Assembly: GCA_013398955.1 (NCBI GenBank)
Contig: VWPU01006249.1
Coordinates: 1 to 64,000 of the forward strand
Direction of reading: 5' to 3'
DNA from: Callaeas wilsoni
Taxonomy: Eukaryota > Chordata > Aves > Passeriformes > Callaeidae
Length of the DNA stretch: 64,000 nucleotides
Made by a program: the position numbers and the translations under genes. Under the pieces are notes generated by a model, which saw only the letters and a list, made by a program, of their open reading frames with translations, was not told the DNA's origin and made no database searches. Numbering within the stretch: position 1 is the first letter of the stretch; every line of letters starts with the position of its first letter. Positions 11,063 through 23,400 of the stretch are shown here, piece after piece.

Positions 11063-13260
11063 AAATACTTTTCCTCAGTCTCAATAATAACTTTTTTTTA
11101 AAAGAAATTATCCCTAGAGTACAGTTTCATATCAAAAGATGTGATTTGCACAACGGTACACAAGTGGTTCACACATTTAATACACAGCCCACACTCTGAA
11201 GAACCTTAAAATTCCTTGCATTAAATAAGAGGCACGGTACTTCAAAATGAGGGTTTGTGAGTAGGTGGTAAACTTTTTTCTGGGTCACTGAGTAGCAACT
11301 GGGTGCTTTGAAAGCGTCTTGCAGGAGCCAGGTAAGCTGTGGTTGAGTGATGCAGGTGTCCTACTGTGGTCAAATCAGAAAGAAAGACTTCTATCCTTAG
11401 GGCAGTAAAGCAATTACACCTGGTATCCTCATATCTTACTTCCAGTAAATAGGTGTAGAACAATGTGGCTTTGTAGTGCCCAGTAATAATATCAGGAGTT
11501 GGCAGCAAGAGGCTCTGAGAGTCTTTGCAGAGTTTGCTGAAACCCTGCGTCACTCTGAGCAGAAGTGGCTCAGTCACAGCGCTCGGGGGTTCATCTCAGA
11601 ACCAAAATACCTGGCTTGGTGTAAATCCCCACAGTCTGCGTGACCGGGCTGAGAATCGGCACGGGCGGTTCGCTCTGGCTCCTCAGTGCCCTGTGTGAGG
11701 ACACAGGCTGTGCTCACAACTGTACCCGTCTGGAGGGAGGGCAAAACCAAAGCCCAGAGAGCTGCTGCCCTGAAGAGAACCTCAGACCCAGATCTGAGCT
11801 CGATGTTTTGGCTCTCCACTTCACCTGTTCTTTGTCGAAGTCGTGTCAGCATTTCTGGAGCGAGACCATTTGTGTCGGGTTTAGAATTGTCCAGGACTTC
11901 CAAAGCAGGAGCCCATGGCAGCAGAGGGAGACTCCAAGGGCCCTGGTGCAGAAAGGAAAGCCCAGCCGTGTACCTGTGTGAGACTCGAGTGTATTCTTTC
12001 AGCTCTGACACACATCAACTGCAGGGCACTTTGACACATCCCAACCTTTCAAAGTGTATTTTTTGAGCTCAGCTCATTATCTGAGCCTCCATTCAGATGC
12101 TCTCAGCACAGATGCCTTCCTCATCAGCTCTGCACTAAAACATACAGTAAGTGAAATTCTGCCATATGTTAATACATATGTTTCAGTTTCAATAAGCATT
12201 TGATGCAGGGCTGTTTTTATTTTTTTTTTCCCAGGCAACAGAAATTACGGAGATTATGCTATTACCTTCCCTCTCTATTTAATGTACTAGTGAGCTTGAA
12301 TAAACTAATTAAAGTAAGGTTAGCTACGTGCAGCATAACCTGTCACAATGGTGGAAACATGTATTGATTCTTAATGGTTCAGCATTTATCTGGTTGGTCC
12401 AAACCAGCTGGGGATGGCAGAGTCAAACTGTCTGAGCCTCTCTGTGATGTTGTAAAATGATGGAGAGGCAGATAGCCTGGAGAAAAGGTGTAACCGGGAT
12501 TTTCACTTCATCCCCACCTCAAATTTTCCCATCTGGCATATCACAACATAATGATGTGAGTGATGTCATCAAACTGGGAGAGAGGATCTGAATGGGGTAG
12601 TTTTCTCCTTTGCTGAACTTTGTAAGCTGGCCACAAATTGTAATTAGCAAGTGTCTACAGTTTATTCCTGGCAGAGGCTCAGTCCGTTTTCCACGGGCTG
12701 GAATCAGTCTGTTTAGCCACGATGATTCTTTTTGTTTGTTTGTTTGCAAATAAACTCTTGGAGAGATCCTGGGCACATTATGAGATTTACAGATCAGTTG
12801 CTCTGCACAAGTACAGTGCTTTTAGAGCAGTGCAATACCTCTGAGTAATGCTTTTGATTTAACTAGAGCTACCCTAGATTTGCACCATTGTAGGAGCCAG
12901 ATTAGGCCCCATAACTCTTGCACACAGACTTGAAAGCATCCAAGCAGTTATGAATGAGAGCAGCATTTGCAAGACAGAACAAAGAAAAGACCAGCCAAAA
13001 AAAAAAAATCCAACTTACATCAGCTTTGCCTGCTGGATTCTTTGCTTTACAGCTAGAGAAATATCCAGGCAGACCCTCAGCTAGCAGAAGCTGGCATAGC
13101 TTTGTTAAAAATCAGTGGAGCTTTGCTGATTTATATCAGCTGAGAATCACTATCTGCCCCGATGACAAAATGAGGCATTGAAACAGAGTGGGAAGGCAAT
13201 AGGGTTTATCTATGGTTACAGCATTAAAGCAGCATCATAAGATAAACTAATTTTGTGTAA
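11063..13260. other. Unique gene-poor tract
   Basis: Mostly unique sequence. Overlapping open frames at 11574-12066 on both strands have no recognisable domain. The part around 12120-12360 is AT-rich with TAATTA-type motifs and could be regulatory. A short (TTTG)n run lies at about 12727-12745. Confidence 0.35.
13105..13162. repeat. Ancient palindromic repeat fragment (TCAGTGGAGCT type)
   Basis: The string AAATCAGTGGAGCTTTGCTG followed by ATTTATATCAGCTGAGAATC matches the layout of an amniote palindromic repeat that I remember as GAAGTCAGTGGAGTTAC, then GATTTACACCAGCTGAGAATC. Only one arm is clear. Boundaries are approximate. Confidence 0.38.
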
Positions 13261-13267
13261 AGCTTTC

Positions 13268-13298
<31 letters not shown>

Positions 13299-13322
13299 AA
13301 AGAAAGAAAGAAAGAAAAAAAA
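13268..13322. repeat. Poly(A)/(GAAA)n simple repeat
   Basis: Sixteen A residues are followed by GAAAA and GAAA units up to 13322. No retroposon body could be recognised upstream, so it is listed only as simple sequence. Confidence 0.95.
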
Positions 13323-15230
13323 GATATTGTCTGTGGAGATACAGCACTGACTTGGCTTTCTCAGTGTTGGCTTCTGATCACTGTGCCAAGGCTGGCATCT
13401 TCCCTTCCCTCAACAAATCAGCATTGCTGCTGCAAACTCTTCATTGACTGCCAATGCTGTGCTACCAATAATTTACCACGATTGAGAAACGTCTCTGCTT
13501 TCACTCTGCACAAGAGAGTTTGCTCCTGCATGCCTGGATCTGTTCAGTTACTTACTTTATGAACTTTATTAAAAAGAATCAAAGGATTCTTTTGGGTTCG
13601 TTTTTCATAAAATGTCTCAAGCATTTGATAAATAAATAATCTTCTACTTAAAATGGGCATGAATTCCCTAAAGACTCAGCATTACAAGCAGGTATGTGCC
13701 AAGCCCAGCTCTCCTCCAGGGGGATGTATATATCTATATACCTGTAATTATAGGCTGATAATTATATAATTCCCTCTATGTATATCATCATTTGTGAATA
13801 ACTCTGTAAGCTGGCAACACAGAAGGGCGGGACTGTATCGTAAGCTAATAAAAAAAAGCAATTATATTTTCTTTCTGATCCAGTTCTCACCTTCCCTGTG
13901 AGATTGGGGCATTGAGCAATAAGTGAGAAATGAGGAACCTCGGAACACTTGGAAGCAAGATAAGCATCCAAATGCCTGACTCTGTCATTCAGAGCTCAGC
14001 CGAACTGTTTCACTCAGGAAATTATGGGCTGCCATGGGAACAAAGGTCCCTTCCCAGATTGCCAAAAGGAGTCTGAAGTGGGTCAGAAATGTTATAAGAA
14101 TAGGCTTTCAAATGGCATTTATATTATTTCCCAGGTTAATACGTGTTTGAATCTAAGCACTGGGGCTAATGTGAGCAATGTCATTTCAGCTTTATGCAAC
14201 CCCTCCTCACTGTACGTGCAGTTCACCCCTAAAATGAATCCTGGGAGAAGCTCTCTCCACAGTCCAGCCTGCATCTCTCACCTCTTGTTTTATAATAACT
14301 TTGCAAACAGCTCAAATAGGGACCATTTGTAATCTGTGTTGACGTAGAATCCCACAGAAGGTGCTTTTAGAGCTGACGTATCAGAAATCACAAAATTTTA
14401 CATAAACCTTAAAAATTCAATAAATTATGAACAAGCACTTTTGTTTTCTAATTTACAGTGTTCGTGCAAGTCTCTAATTCCTTTCCGAGATGCACAGCAG
14501 TGTGTCCTCAGTTGAACCCTAATGTACACCCACTATCTTACCCTCCAAATCCTTGGGACGCCTCATACTCTGGAAAGGCTGGAAACAGAGCCCAGTGTCA
14601 GGGTAGGATTGAGCCTCCAGCACGTAAACCAGAAACGGAACAAATCTGGGCATGCGGGAGATAATTTAGTTGTGCAGAATGAAAGCACGAAAGTTTCTCA
14701 ATTCTGGTAACTTGTTGGTAGCACAGCACTGGCAGTCAATGAAGTGCTTGCTGAAATTGGGTTGATTTGTCAGCGGAGGAAGAGAAGACAATCCTGGCAA
14801 AAGAATTCCATGCCATGGAAAAGACAGAAAGGCAGCGTTGTACTTACACAAACAGTCTGTCCTTAGAGCTCTAAATGAAAGACACCTTTTTTTGGAGGTT
14901 CAAATACTGGGAGCACAGGTCACCAAATTCTCTGTACCATTTATTACATCTTTCTGTCCCTGTGTCCCAGGCAGAACTGTGAGAACATGTGAGATGAAAA
15001 TGACTGGAGTGGGACAAACGTAGATCCAAGCTCTCTGTTTGGAGCTGTGCTGGTTATCTCACTCCTAAGGTCCTACTCAGCAGAAACCAAATCAGTATTA
15101 TCAGAGAGTTTATTTGCACTGGAGTCTCTGTGGCTGCTGCACACTCCTGAGAGGGCTGCAGGATGCTTTTCCTATTGTGTCACTATTACTGCTTTGCCCT
15201 GCAACCTGAAAAATCATAAATGAAACTCAT
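13323..15230. other. Unique gene-poor tract
   Basis: Unique sequence with a short TATA-rich run near 13727-13742. No exon, RNA gene or clear repeat was recognised. Confidence 0.35.
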
Positions 15231-15234
15231 GTGG

Positions 15235-15300
15235 CTCAATCCTAAAGGTTCTGCCTCTGGTTCAGCAAAGTGTGGAATCATATCCTGCATGTAAACACCC
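15235..15300. repeat. Ancient interspersed repeat fragment (GGTTCAGCAAAG type)
   Basis: GGTTCAGCAAAGTGTGGAAT followed by ATATCCTGCATGTAAAC resembles the amniote repeat string GGTTCAGCAAAGCACTTAAG with ATGCTTAACTTTAAGCATGTG. The match is partial and from memory. It likely belongs with the other palindromic relics of this window. Confidence 0.33.
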
Positions 15301-15635
15301 AGGGATCAGGGAGGCTCCTCACCAGCTCATAGCTGAGCATGTGCTTGTTACTTTGCTCACTCAGAAAAGCTGGTGATGGGAGGTTTGAATGAAGCTGGAG
15401 ATAAAGTTTCTGGTTTGGGGGATCTGTCCTCTATTCAAGAAGGTGCCAGAAGGGAGAATGCACACAGACAAGCAACAAAGGTCCCCGAGTTCTGGAAGTG
15501 ATAAGACCCCCTCCCTCACATGGTTATAGTCCATAAGAAGCTGACAAGGATGACCCCAGCTGTACCTGCAAACAGGTTCTGTGTATTTCACCGACTGAGC
15601 TTTGGAAAAGTTCCTCTGGCCTACGAGCTGCCCAT

Positions 15636-16316
15636 GTTCAGTTCATACCTGTATTTGTGGGCTCATGTTCAGTTCATATCTGTATCTGTGGGCCCATGTT
15701 CAGTTCATACCTGTATTTGTGGGCTCATGCTCATATTCAGTTCATACCTGTATTTGTGGGNTTCATGCCTATGTTCAGTTAATACCTGTATTTGTGGGCT
15801 CAGGCCTATGTTCAGTCCATACCTATATCTGTGGGCTCACGTTCAGTTCATGCCTGTATTTGTGGGCTCATGCCCATGTTCAGTTCATACCTATATCTGT
15901 GGGCTCACGTTCAGTTCATGCCTGTATTTGTGGGCTCGTGCCCAGGTTCAGTTCATACCTGTACTTGTGGGCTCATGTTCAGTTCATCCCTGTATTTGTG
16001 GGCTCGTGCCCAGGTTCAGTTCATACCTGTACTTGTGGGCTCATGTTCAGTTCATCCCTGTATTTGTGGGCTCGTGCCCAGGTTCAGTTCATACCTGTAC
16101 TTGTGGGCTCATGTTCAGTTCATCCCTGTATTTGTGGGCTCGTGCCCAGGTTCAGTTCATACCTGTACTTGTGGGCTCATGTTCAGTTCATCCCTGTATT
16201 TGTGGGCTCGTGCCCAGGTTCAGTTCATACCTGTACTTGTGGGCTCATGTTCAGTTCATCCCTGTATTTGTGGGCTCGTGCCCAGGTTCAGTTCATACCT
16301 GTATTTGTGGGCTCCT
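15636..16316 (+). repeat. Minisatellite with 68-bp higher-order units
   Basis: About 20 monomers begin with the motif GTTCAGTTCAT and end in TTTGTGGGCTC. Their starts fall at 15636, 15667, 15698, 15735, 15773, 15810, 15841, 15878, 15909, 15946, 15977 and so on to 16286. Monomer lengths alternate between 31 and 37 bases (one spacing is 38, at the N), the longer ones carrying an extra GCCCA-type insert. From 15945 to 16284 the pair 31+37 forms five 68-bp units that are identical to each other, followed by a partial sixth. The left half is more diverged. One ambiguous base lies at 15761. The identical units indicate recent expansion or homogenisation by unequal exchange or gene conversion. Confidence 0.97.
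15761..15761. other. Single ambiguous base inside the minisatellite
   Basis: One N lies inside the tandem array and breaks the normal monomer (GTGGG-N-TTCATG instead of GTGGGCTCATG). Reads may have been ambiguous or the array partly collapsed here. Confidence 0.99.
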
Positions 16317-17835
16317 GCAGCCGTGTGTGAGTGAAAGGCAGCACTGCAGTCACTCCTGAATGTTGCAAAAGTGAAATGAATACGTTTTCCCTGCCTTTGA
16401 CAAAAATGATTGCCATGCTTTTCTACACCTCACAGATAATTAATATATCAAAGGACTATGAAAGCCTATACTTGGAAAATAAGCAGTTCTCACAGAGGAA
16501 TATGTCCACAGCCCTTTAGGAAAAAATCTTGTTTGGATAATGTTAAAGTCTGAAGGACTAAAAGTTGGCCGTTGCATGCAATAGAGTAATTTAGTGACTG
16601 AGAGAAGTGTGTGTGATAACATCTACTGAGAGTGGTGTACTGTCAGTTCAGAGCACACCCTGGGATAGGTACTGAAGTGGGTTTTATTTGAGGGAGGGAT
16701 TTTTTTACCCTTTGGGTCAATAAACCTAAGTTGGCCTAAAATAACTTAAAATCTTTCAGAGGAGTATGGTAGGCATATACTTGTTCCCCTCCCAGAAGTC
16801 AATGTGATACTCACAGAAGAGGAGCTAATACTGTGCTGGAGCAGGGCTCACGTGTTCTTGCTTCTATAAAACTCTGGTTTATGCTCCCTCTCATGTACAG
16901 GGCAGTAGGAAATGCCACAGCAGCACTTTCCTGGTGTTCCATGGTCAAGGACACGAAATGTCTTCACAAGCAGGAATGAATATTGGCAAAAACAGAACTG
17001 TGTAAGAAGGTTAGGAATTAACATGGCAGTAGAACACAAGGGGAAAAAAACTAGACTTGGTTCATTAAGAAAGTTTGTCAAGAATGTCCCAAGTTGTGTT
17101 TATTTCTTTGTTCAAAGCAGATTAGATTAGTAGTATTCATTAGATTTTAAGAGATATTAAACAACCTAGAGGTCCTGTTGAGTTTATATCAGTAATAATT
17201 CCTAGAAAAATGTATATAGTCACGATAAATGTGGAATTTTAATGTGCTATTCTACTCTTGAAAAAGGGATAATACACATCCTAAAACACCAAAGTTTTGG
17301 GGGTTGTCGGTATTTTTACTAAACAGACTAAAATTTGGCTGCAATAATTGACTACTGTAGAGCCAGTGCAGCTCTGGAGAAGTGAGAGAGCATTTGCACA
17401 TCTCCTGTCTCATCAGCAAAATTACGAGTGTTCTCCTCAGATACATTTGTTGCTTTTTAGTTTTCAGCTGTCCAAGTTCAGTTAACCAAGTCTGGCATCA
17501 TTCACCCCTTTATTTTATCATGTATTCAGTGAAACTGTTCGAGGCCAAATGAACTTGTTTGCATGGCACTAACAATTCCGCACTTTCAGCAGAAATAAGG
17601 GAGTGAGGAGTGAATACTTGGAGAAATAATTGCGTTTTGTGCAAAGCTCTCTCTGCAATCCCCTCCTGTGGTGGCAGGAGAGAACGATACAAATCTATCT
17701 GTTCCCAAGGTGAATTGCTTGAGAATCTCATCTTAATAGGGTGGGGGCATTGCAGGATGGGGAAGGTGAGAAGTTTCTTGCATTTCTGAGGGCTAGTCCG
17801 GGCTAATTCCTTTGTGCTTGTCGGGAGGTATCAAT
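16317..17835. other. Unique sequence, nothing recognised
   Basis: Ordinary AT-rich unique DNA with no frame above about 77 codons. No exon, RNA gene or repeat was recognised. Confidence 0.35.
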
Positions 17836-17839
17836 TCCT

Positions 17840-18200
17840 GCAAAGGGAGTTTCCTTTCTCTTTCCTGTGACTCGTCAGGACGGTGCCTACACGCTTAACA
17901 TATCTACACACGGGCTGCCTTCCCCGCCCGCTTGGTGCCTACTGGCCCCACTCCCTTATCTAATCAAGGTTCAATCAAAGTTAATTAGGGATCTAGTTTT
18001 CTGTTCCTGCATTAGGCGTAAAGCAAAAGAAGCTCCTGGGCATATCTGATCAAGGAGCTGATCTGTGTTATAACTATGTAATAACTGGCACAACTGTGTA
18101 ATTACAATACAGCCCTATCTCAGGTTACATCATTATCATTACGCTTAACACTAAAACAAAGTGTGGTTGTCATGATTGGTGTCAACACATTTGTGATGTG
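17840..18200. promoter_or_regulatory. Strong candidate enhancer-like segment
   Basis: Factor-type motifs are tightly packed: a GATA-type TTATCT at 17956, a TCF/LEF-type ATCAAAG at 17974-17980 directly abutting TTAATTA at 17981-17987, a second TGATCAAGG at 18048-18056, GTAATTAC near 18099, and a TCATTATCATTACGC string near 18128. Several CpGs are retained around 17870-17930. There is no repeat relic. Among the non-coding segments in the window this looks the most like a conserved developmental enhancer, but that is inference. Confidence 0.33.
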
Positions 18201-19790
18201 CCACCCAGGAAGACGAGGATATCCACATGTCACCCGAGCCCTACTGCAACCTGGAAAAAAGTTTGTTCCTGCAGATAGGGCATAAGGGGAGAAAGAAATA
18301 CACGGAACGCTGACTGCTGGGGGTTAAATTTAACCTTCCTTTACCCTTCCTCTTCCCTTCCTTAGCCAGACTTCCACTTGTCAATGAGGACTTGACTCTG
18401 GAGTCACTGATAATAAAATGTAATCTACCTGCGGGTGTCTGTAGTCTATTTCCACAGGGGAGAGATCTGCAAAGTTCCAAGAGCAGTGTTAACTCAAAGG
18501 CTTTGCACTGAGAATGTATTTTTTAGTTCTATTTTTCTGCTTAAATGATAGTCTAATGAACTAATATATATCTATAAAAAGGAGATGCTGTGGGACTTCT
18601 AAGAAGTGCAATTCACTTGAAGGAAAGCCAGTATTGAAAATACCATTTCTACATCTTCTGCTTCTTGCTGAGTTGAGTTATAAGATATTAGGGAAGCCAT
18701 ATTGCACAGCTTTTAGCCACTAATATTCATGTGCAGTCTTAAATATCAACAGCTTCAGCCGTTTTTTGTTAATGATAGGTCTGGATGTGATTTCTTAGCT
18801 AAAGACAGCTTCCTTAGCTTACCTCATATCACAGCATCTGGTATCTCTAATTGGAATCATTTTCATAATAACCATGAGCAATATACATTACCATCTAAAT
18901 ATGAAGGCTGACTGCAATACAGACTTGTCTACAGCTTTTTAAGTATCCAGGATCCTGTCCAAAGCCCTTTAGACTCGAGGGAAAGACTCCTGCTAGCTAA
19001 GATGTGTCTTACCTAAATTAGGTGCAATGTATCAAAAAACCCTCCTAGACTCCATATAGGAAAACAGAAATCTATTCACTATTAATAAGTTTCAGTGCAA
19101 CTCTGTCAAACCCCTCCAAAGGTGATGTCCCATTCTGTCACTAAATCAGGCCTAATTCAGTCAGGATTTAGATACTTGCACAACTTGAAATGCCAGAGTA
19201 GCTCTGTGGATTTTTAGGGAAATTCAAGGCATTCAGCAGGTTGTCTCTCACTGGTTTACTGTTTATGAGTGCTTAATTGTTAAAAATTTTACTGTTTCAT
19301 TAGTAGTAATGGAAAGTTACCTAATTCATACAGAAACACATGATCAATACTAATTTTTATGGTGGTATGATCTTGTTTTGAATTAATTTCAGAAAAAACT
19401 TGCACCTATGTGACAATCCTAAATTTCTAAGAAATCCACAGCCACTCTTCCCCAACTTATTTAGCAGTAGATATTTATGTTATGTTCCAAGTGTGATGTT
19501 TTATACCCATCACAATCAGCAGTTCTCAATAAGATAAAAATACATTAATTCACCTCAATCTGGAGAGTTTCTCCAAAAAGGACAAGAAATCCTACCATCA
19601 AATTAAAAGGAAAAGAAGGGATTAGAGTCCCCTAACAACTGCATGCACAGGGTTTGTTTAAACTGAAATTTTACATAAAAAGGTGCAAATGCTTTTAAAG
19701 AGAACCATCCCAGATTGCATTTTCTTGCTCTCTCCCATATAATTGTAAACAGCTTTGATTTCAAAGAGAAAATCAGACAATTATTTTATA
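18201..19790. other. Unique AT-rich tract
   Basis: Unique sequence with AT-rich parts (18520-18920, 19260-19400). No gene, RNA or repeat relic was recognised. Confidence 0.35.
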
Positions 19791-19792
19791 AT

Positions 19793-19899
19793 GAGAGGTG
19801 TGGTCTAGTGATTCGAGCATCAGACTGGCAGCCAAAAACCACTGGAGTTTTAATCCTGGCTCTGACACTGACACCATCTACTGCCTTGGGCTAATCACC
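19793..19899 (+). mobile_element. MIR-type SINE, 5' half
   Basis: The tRNA-derived head is visible: GTGTGGTCTAGTGATTCGAG for the box A region, then a diverged box B (GAGTTTTAATCC), then GGCTCTGACACTGACACC and the core-proximal string GCCTTGGGCTAATCACC. These follow the MIR order (TAGTGGTTAGAGCA, TTCTAATCCCGGCTCTGCCACT, CTTGGGCAAGTCAC). Such elements are old, so a preserved head in a bird is noteworthy. It is not a functional tRNA gene. Confidence 0.75.
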
Positions 19900-20289
19900 A
19901 TGGGTTTGACTGAGATCTGCTCCTTGTGGGTGCAAGAGGCAGGGACAGCTGCAGAATTCCTGATTCAGAGCTCCAGAGGTGAGGAAGAACCTCCCTTGTG
20001 CTGCAGCTCCTGCACAGCATGTCCCTGAACCGAAGGGCACCATCCCTGACCAGAGGAAGACATTAAACCCACACGATTTCACCTCAGGCAAGCTGAGGTT
20101 CAGGAAAGCCATAGCTGCTAAGTGCTGTCAATACAAGCTTTAAAAGCTCTTTGCATAAGCATATTTGAGTAGGTCTGTGCTTTGAAGAAAGCCTGCTGCT
20201 TAGGTCGAGGGGTGAGTAAAGCCAGTCTTGCCTTTAGAACACTCCCGACACCTGGGGAGATTTTTATTTCCTTTAAGCACCTTGTAGTT

Positions 20290-20480
20290 AAATTTTTAGT
20301 CATTGTTTTCTTTCTTCCTGTGTGCACCCATCCCCCAGTGACCCCCAGCTTTTCCCTGTCCTTTGCTTCTCACTACAGTTCCTCCTGTCTCATTGAGTTG
20401 TCTGATTTCTTATCCTTGATTAATACAAACACAGACAAAACCCTCATCCTTGGGGATTTTAATTGGAAGGTTGATTGCCT
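20290..20480 (+). mobile_element. LINE endonuclease-domain fragment (L2/CR1-like)
   Basis: In the plus-strand frame of 20182-20577 the segment encodes a hydrophobic stretch, then CTHPPVTP, then LSDFLSLI, then DKTLILGDFNWKVD. The GDFN string (20452-20463) with a preceding hydrophobic LIL matches the conserved APE-type endonuclease motif of non-LTR retrotransposons. In L2/Rex-type elements it is preceded by a YRPP motif and a FLSDFxDFL-like stretch, as here in degraded form. The frame loses similarity after about 20480. This is a dead fragment; CR1, L2 and L3 cannot be told apart by eye. Confidence 0.45.
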
Positions 20481-23400
20481 TTTCTTCTCTGCTTGTACAT
20501 TTTCCATCGCTTCAGCTTCCTGGAGGTCCACAGACAGACTTTCAATCTCCCCCTCACAATCACCATCATGTTCTTGATCTTTGCTTGCTTGAGGCTTGAC
20601 TCCTTCTAATATAAATGTTAGGCATCTTGCCATTTCAGATGACAGATCAGCTCTTTGATGTGTCTAATTATGATGGAGAGGGGGCAGAGAAAGCAGGACC
20701 TCCTGAAGCCAGGATAAATTTGCTGTCCATATAAACTCTGAGCAGCAGTGTGTCCCTCTGCTTCCCCTCTGGTACGTGTCAGCATGCTGGCCTCAAATCC
20801 TGCTCGACCCAAAAGAGGTCCATGAACACCCTGTACAAGGGAAGATTTTACTTTTGAACCTGTTTGATTTAAAAGAGGAAATCTGGCAGCAGCCAGGATG
20901 CCAGAATGATAGGGAGGGGCAGCAGAATGGGGAGTTCTACCTCAGCTTTGCATGGCAAAAGCAGAGGTGGCTGTCTGAAAGCAATCTAGTGAGAGAACCT
21001 CGTTCCTCCACCTCACCTCACCCTCCCTTTGTCGTCTGCACAGAGTAGCAGCAAACTGACACTCAGTATTTACTCTGGTGATTTGCAAAAGTCATCAAAT
21101 TCAACCTCACAACGTATTTCGATGCTGAATTTTCAGTTTGGTTTTAGGGATGCTGTTCAGAGAGAAGAGCTGTGCTACTCTGAGGGCCAGAAGTTTCGGA
21201 GCACAGCAGGCTTCAGTCACTTCTCTTGCTCTTGAATAATTTAGACACTTTCAGAGCATCCCATACCAAGTTCTTTCACTTCAATTGAGAACCAAACTTG
21301 TGGTGAAGCAGGAAGGGGACTCACTCTGGAGTTTGTGACAACCAGAGCTGAATTCAGCGCTCAGCTGGTGTCCAGGACTTTACCATGACCCCTCCCTATA
21401 TTTGGGGAGAAGGCCTTGCTCGGTAGAAGGCAGAGAAGACTGGACAGGCCATTTAACACGGACACCTGTCTAAGGGCTGTGCTGTTGAGCCTGGCACACG
21501 TGTTTGCCCACAGAACACACGCACAGCTCCTAGCTGTGCTGCAGAAACGTGGCTGCCCTGCTCAGACCAGGGCTCCGTTGAGTTGTGTGCTTTATAAACA
21601 CATGAAAGGCCATGGTCCCAGCCCTGAGGTACTTGGAGTCGTTAGCAAATCTCACAGACACTTCTTAATATGAATTTATTGTTGATCTGTCTGCCCCAGA
21701 GCTTGAAATTCTTTATCTGCCAAACAGGCACAGCAGGAGTTTCAGCATTTCTTCCCCTTATAATACCCAGCTAATATGCTTCAAGCCTGACCTACAATGA
21801 TCATCTCCTGAGAGGAAAGTTTGGTTTAGTCTTCCTCCTATTCAGCATTCAGCCCTCGATCTTTCTACCAAAATGGGAAATCAGTACTAGTGAAATGGAC
21901 ACTGATCAACACTGACAAAACCTTTCACCTCACTTCTTGCGGTAAGCTGGAGTTACATTTGTGCTGCTGTCCTTGAGCAAAGTCTTGAGTGGAAAGTTTC
22001 CTAGCACCTCTCTTACCCCTTCACTTTCCAGAGCAAACCCAGAAACCGGCTCTAAATGAAAGAGCCCTCAGGTGAAGGGAAGCAATGTTCCAGTCTGCAG
22101 AGTGACAGTCTGAAAGGCAGCAGGGAAGGGGATCTCTGAGCAGCAGAGGGAGAGCAGGGAACATCTATCAATATTTACTGAGCAGCATTGCTTTTCCATT
22201 TGGTGTTTCTCAGCCCTTCCTCTTTACAGAGCCCTGCCCTGTAATAGCTTTGTCCTTATTCCTGTGCATTGCCAAGCAAGAAACCCAGTTTCTGGCTCTG
22301 ATCCTTGTTGACAGGGCTGAGGAAGATCGTGGAAGCCTTTCTCTCCATGGGTTCTCCCTACACACCCCAGAGGAGAGATTAATAGTTTCTGAAAGCATCT
22401 CCACCCTACAGAAAGGTCACCAGAGTCCTGGGGAAGATGAGTAAATGGGGGTTCATCAAGACTGTAGTAACATGGGAGGGACCTCTTCCAGCAAAAATAC
22501 TGTGAAAAAATTCTTAACAGTGGCAATTTCAGAGGAGCTGGAGGTAGGCAGGTGATGTTCTGGGTTGTCATTTTTCACACAGTGCATCACAGTCCAATCA
22601 CTTCTACAGGTGTATTTTTTTAACAGTTTTGTTTGCATCGAGTGCTTGTCACTGTGTGGCCTGTGACCTGTGGGACGTGCTGATGGAGGCTGTAGGAGAG
22701 TACGTCCCTGTCATCTTCCGTAGACAGTCAGCTGTCTTTTGGATTCACTTGGAGCTGTGAGTTTGGGCAAGATTTTGCTTTAGTTATTTTATGCCAACTC
22801 TATCACCTTAATGTTTATTGTTCTGGCTCTGGACAGTAGAGCTAATTAATGTGTTAGATACTCTTGAGTCTTCTTGTAGTGTTTCACACATCTTTTGGGG
22901 CGTGATATACCGAGACCCTTAATCCCACAGTATTTACTTCACCATAAAGTAGAATAAATCTACAGGAAAACCAGCAGGAATTCAGCTACAGCAGAGCAAA
23001 AATCTTCTCTTTAGGTTTTCCATTCCCTGATTTAGGCTGGAGTAGCTGCATTGCCATGTGTGTTCTTCCTAGGTAGATTCCATACGTGTGACGTGTACAC
23101 ACAGATACGTGCAGACACACAGTGTAGGGCATTATCCTAAGTTGCAAAATCAAATTACCTATGCTAATATTAATTTAAAGACATAATGTTAAGCAGTCAC
23201 ATTGCTGGAAAGAGAGGGGAAAAACGTCTGAAGTGGACTGATGCAATTTTGTCAGATTACCATAAACTCCCAAACCTAAGCTACAAGAATAGCTGATCCT
23301 GACAGATGCTTGCGGTTGGAGTGCCCACATAGGGAGAAGTCTGATTATGTGTCGGGTGGGAGGCATAAAGGCAGAAGAAAGTTGATTTGCTTTATCCTGT

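Noticed and set aside
13253..13447. Lysine-rich frame
   Set aside because: It is a translation of the poly(A)/(GAAA)n simple repeat.
19793..19865. tRNA-like sequence
   Set aside because: Box B is degraded and the sequence continues as a MIR core, so it is a SINE head and not a tRNA gene.
20373..20633. 86-codon charged frame on the minus strand
   Set aside because: It is antisense to the LINE endonuclease fragment and probably a shadow of it.
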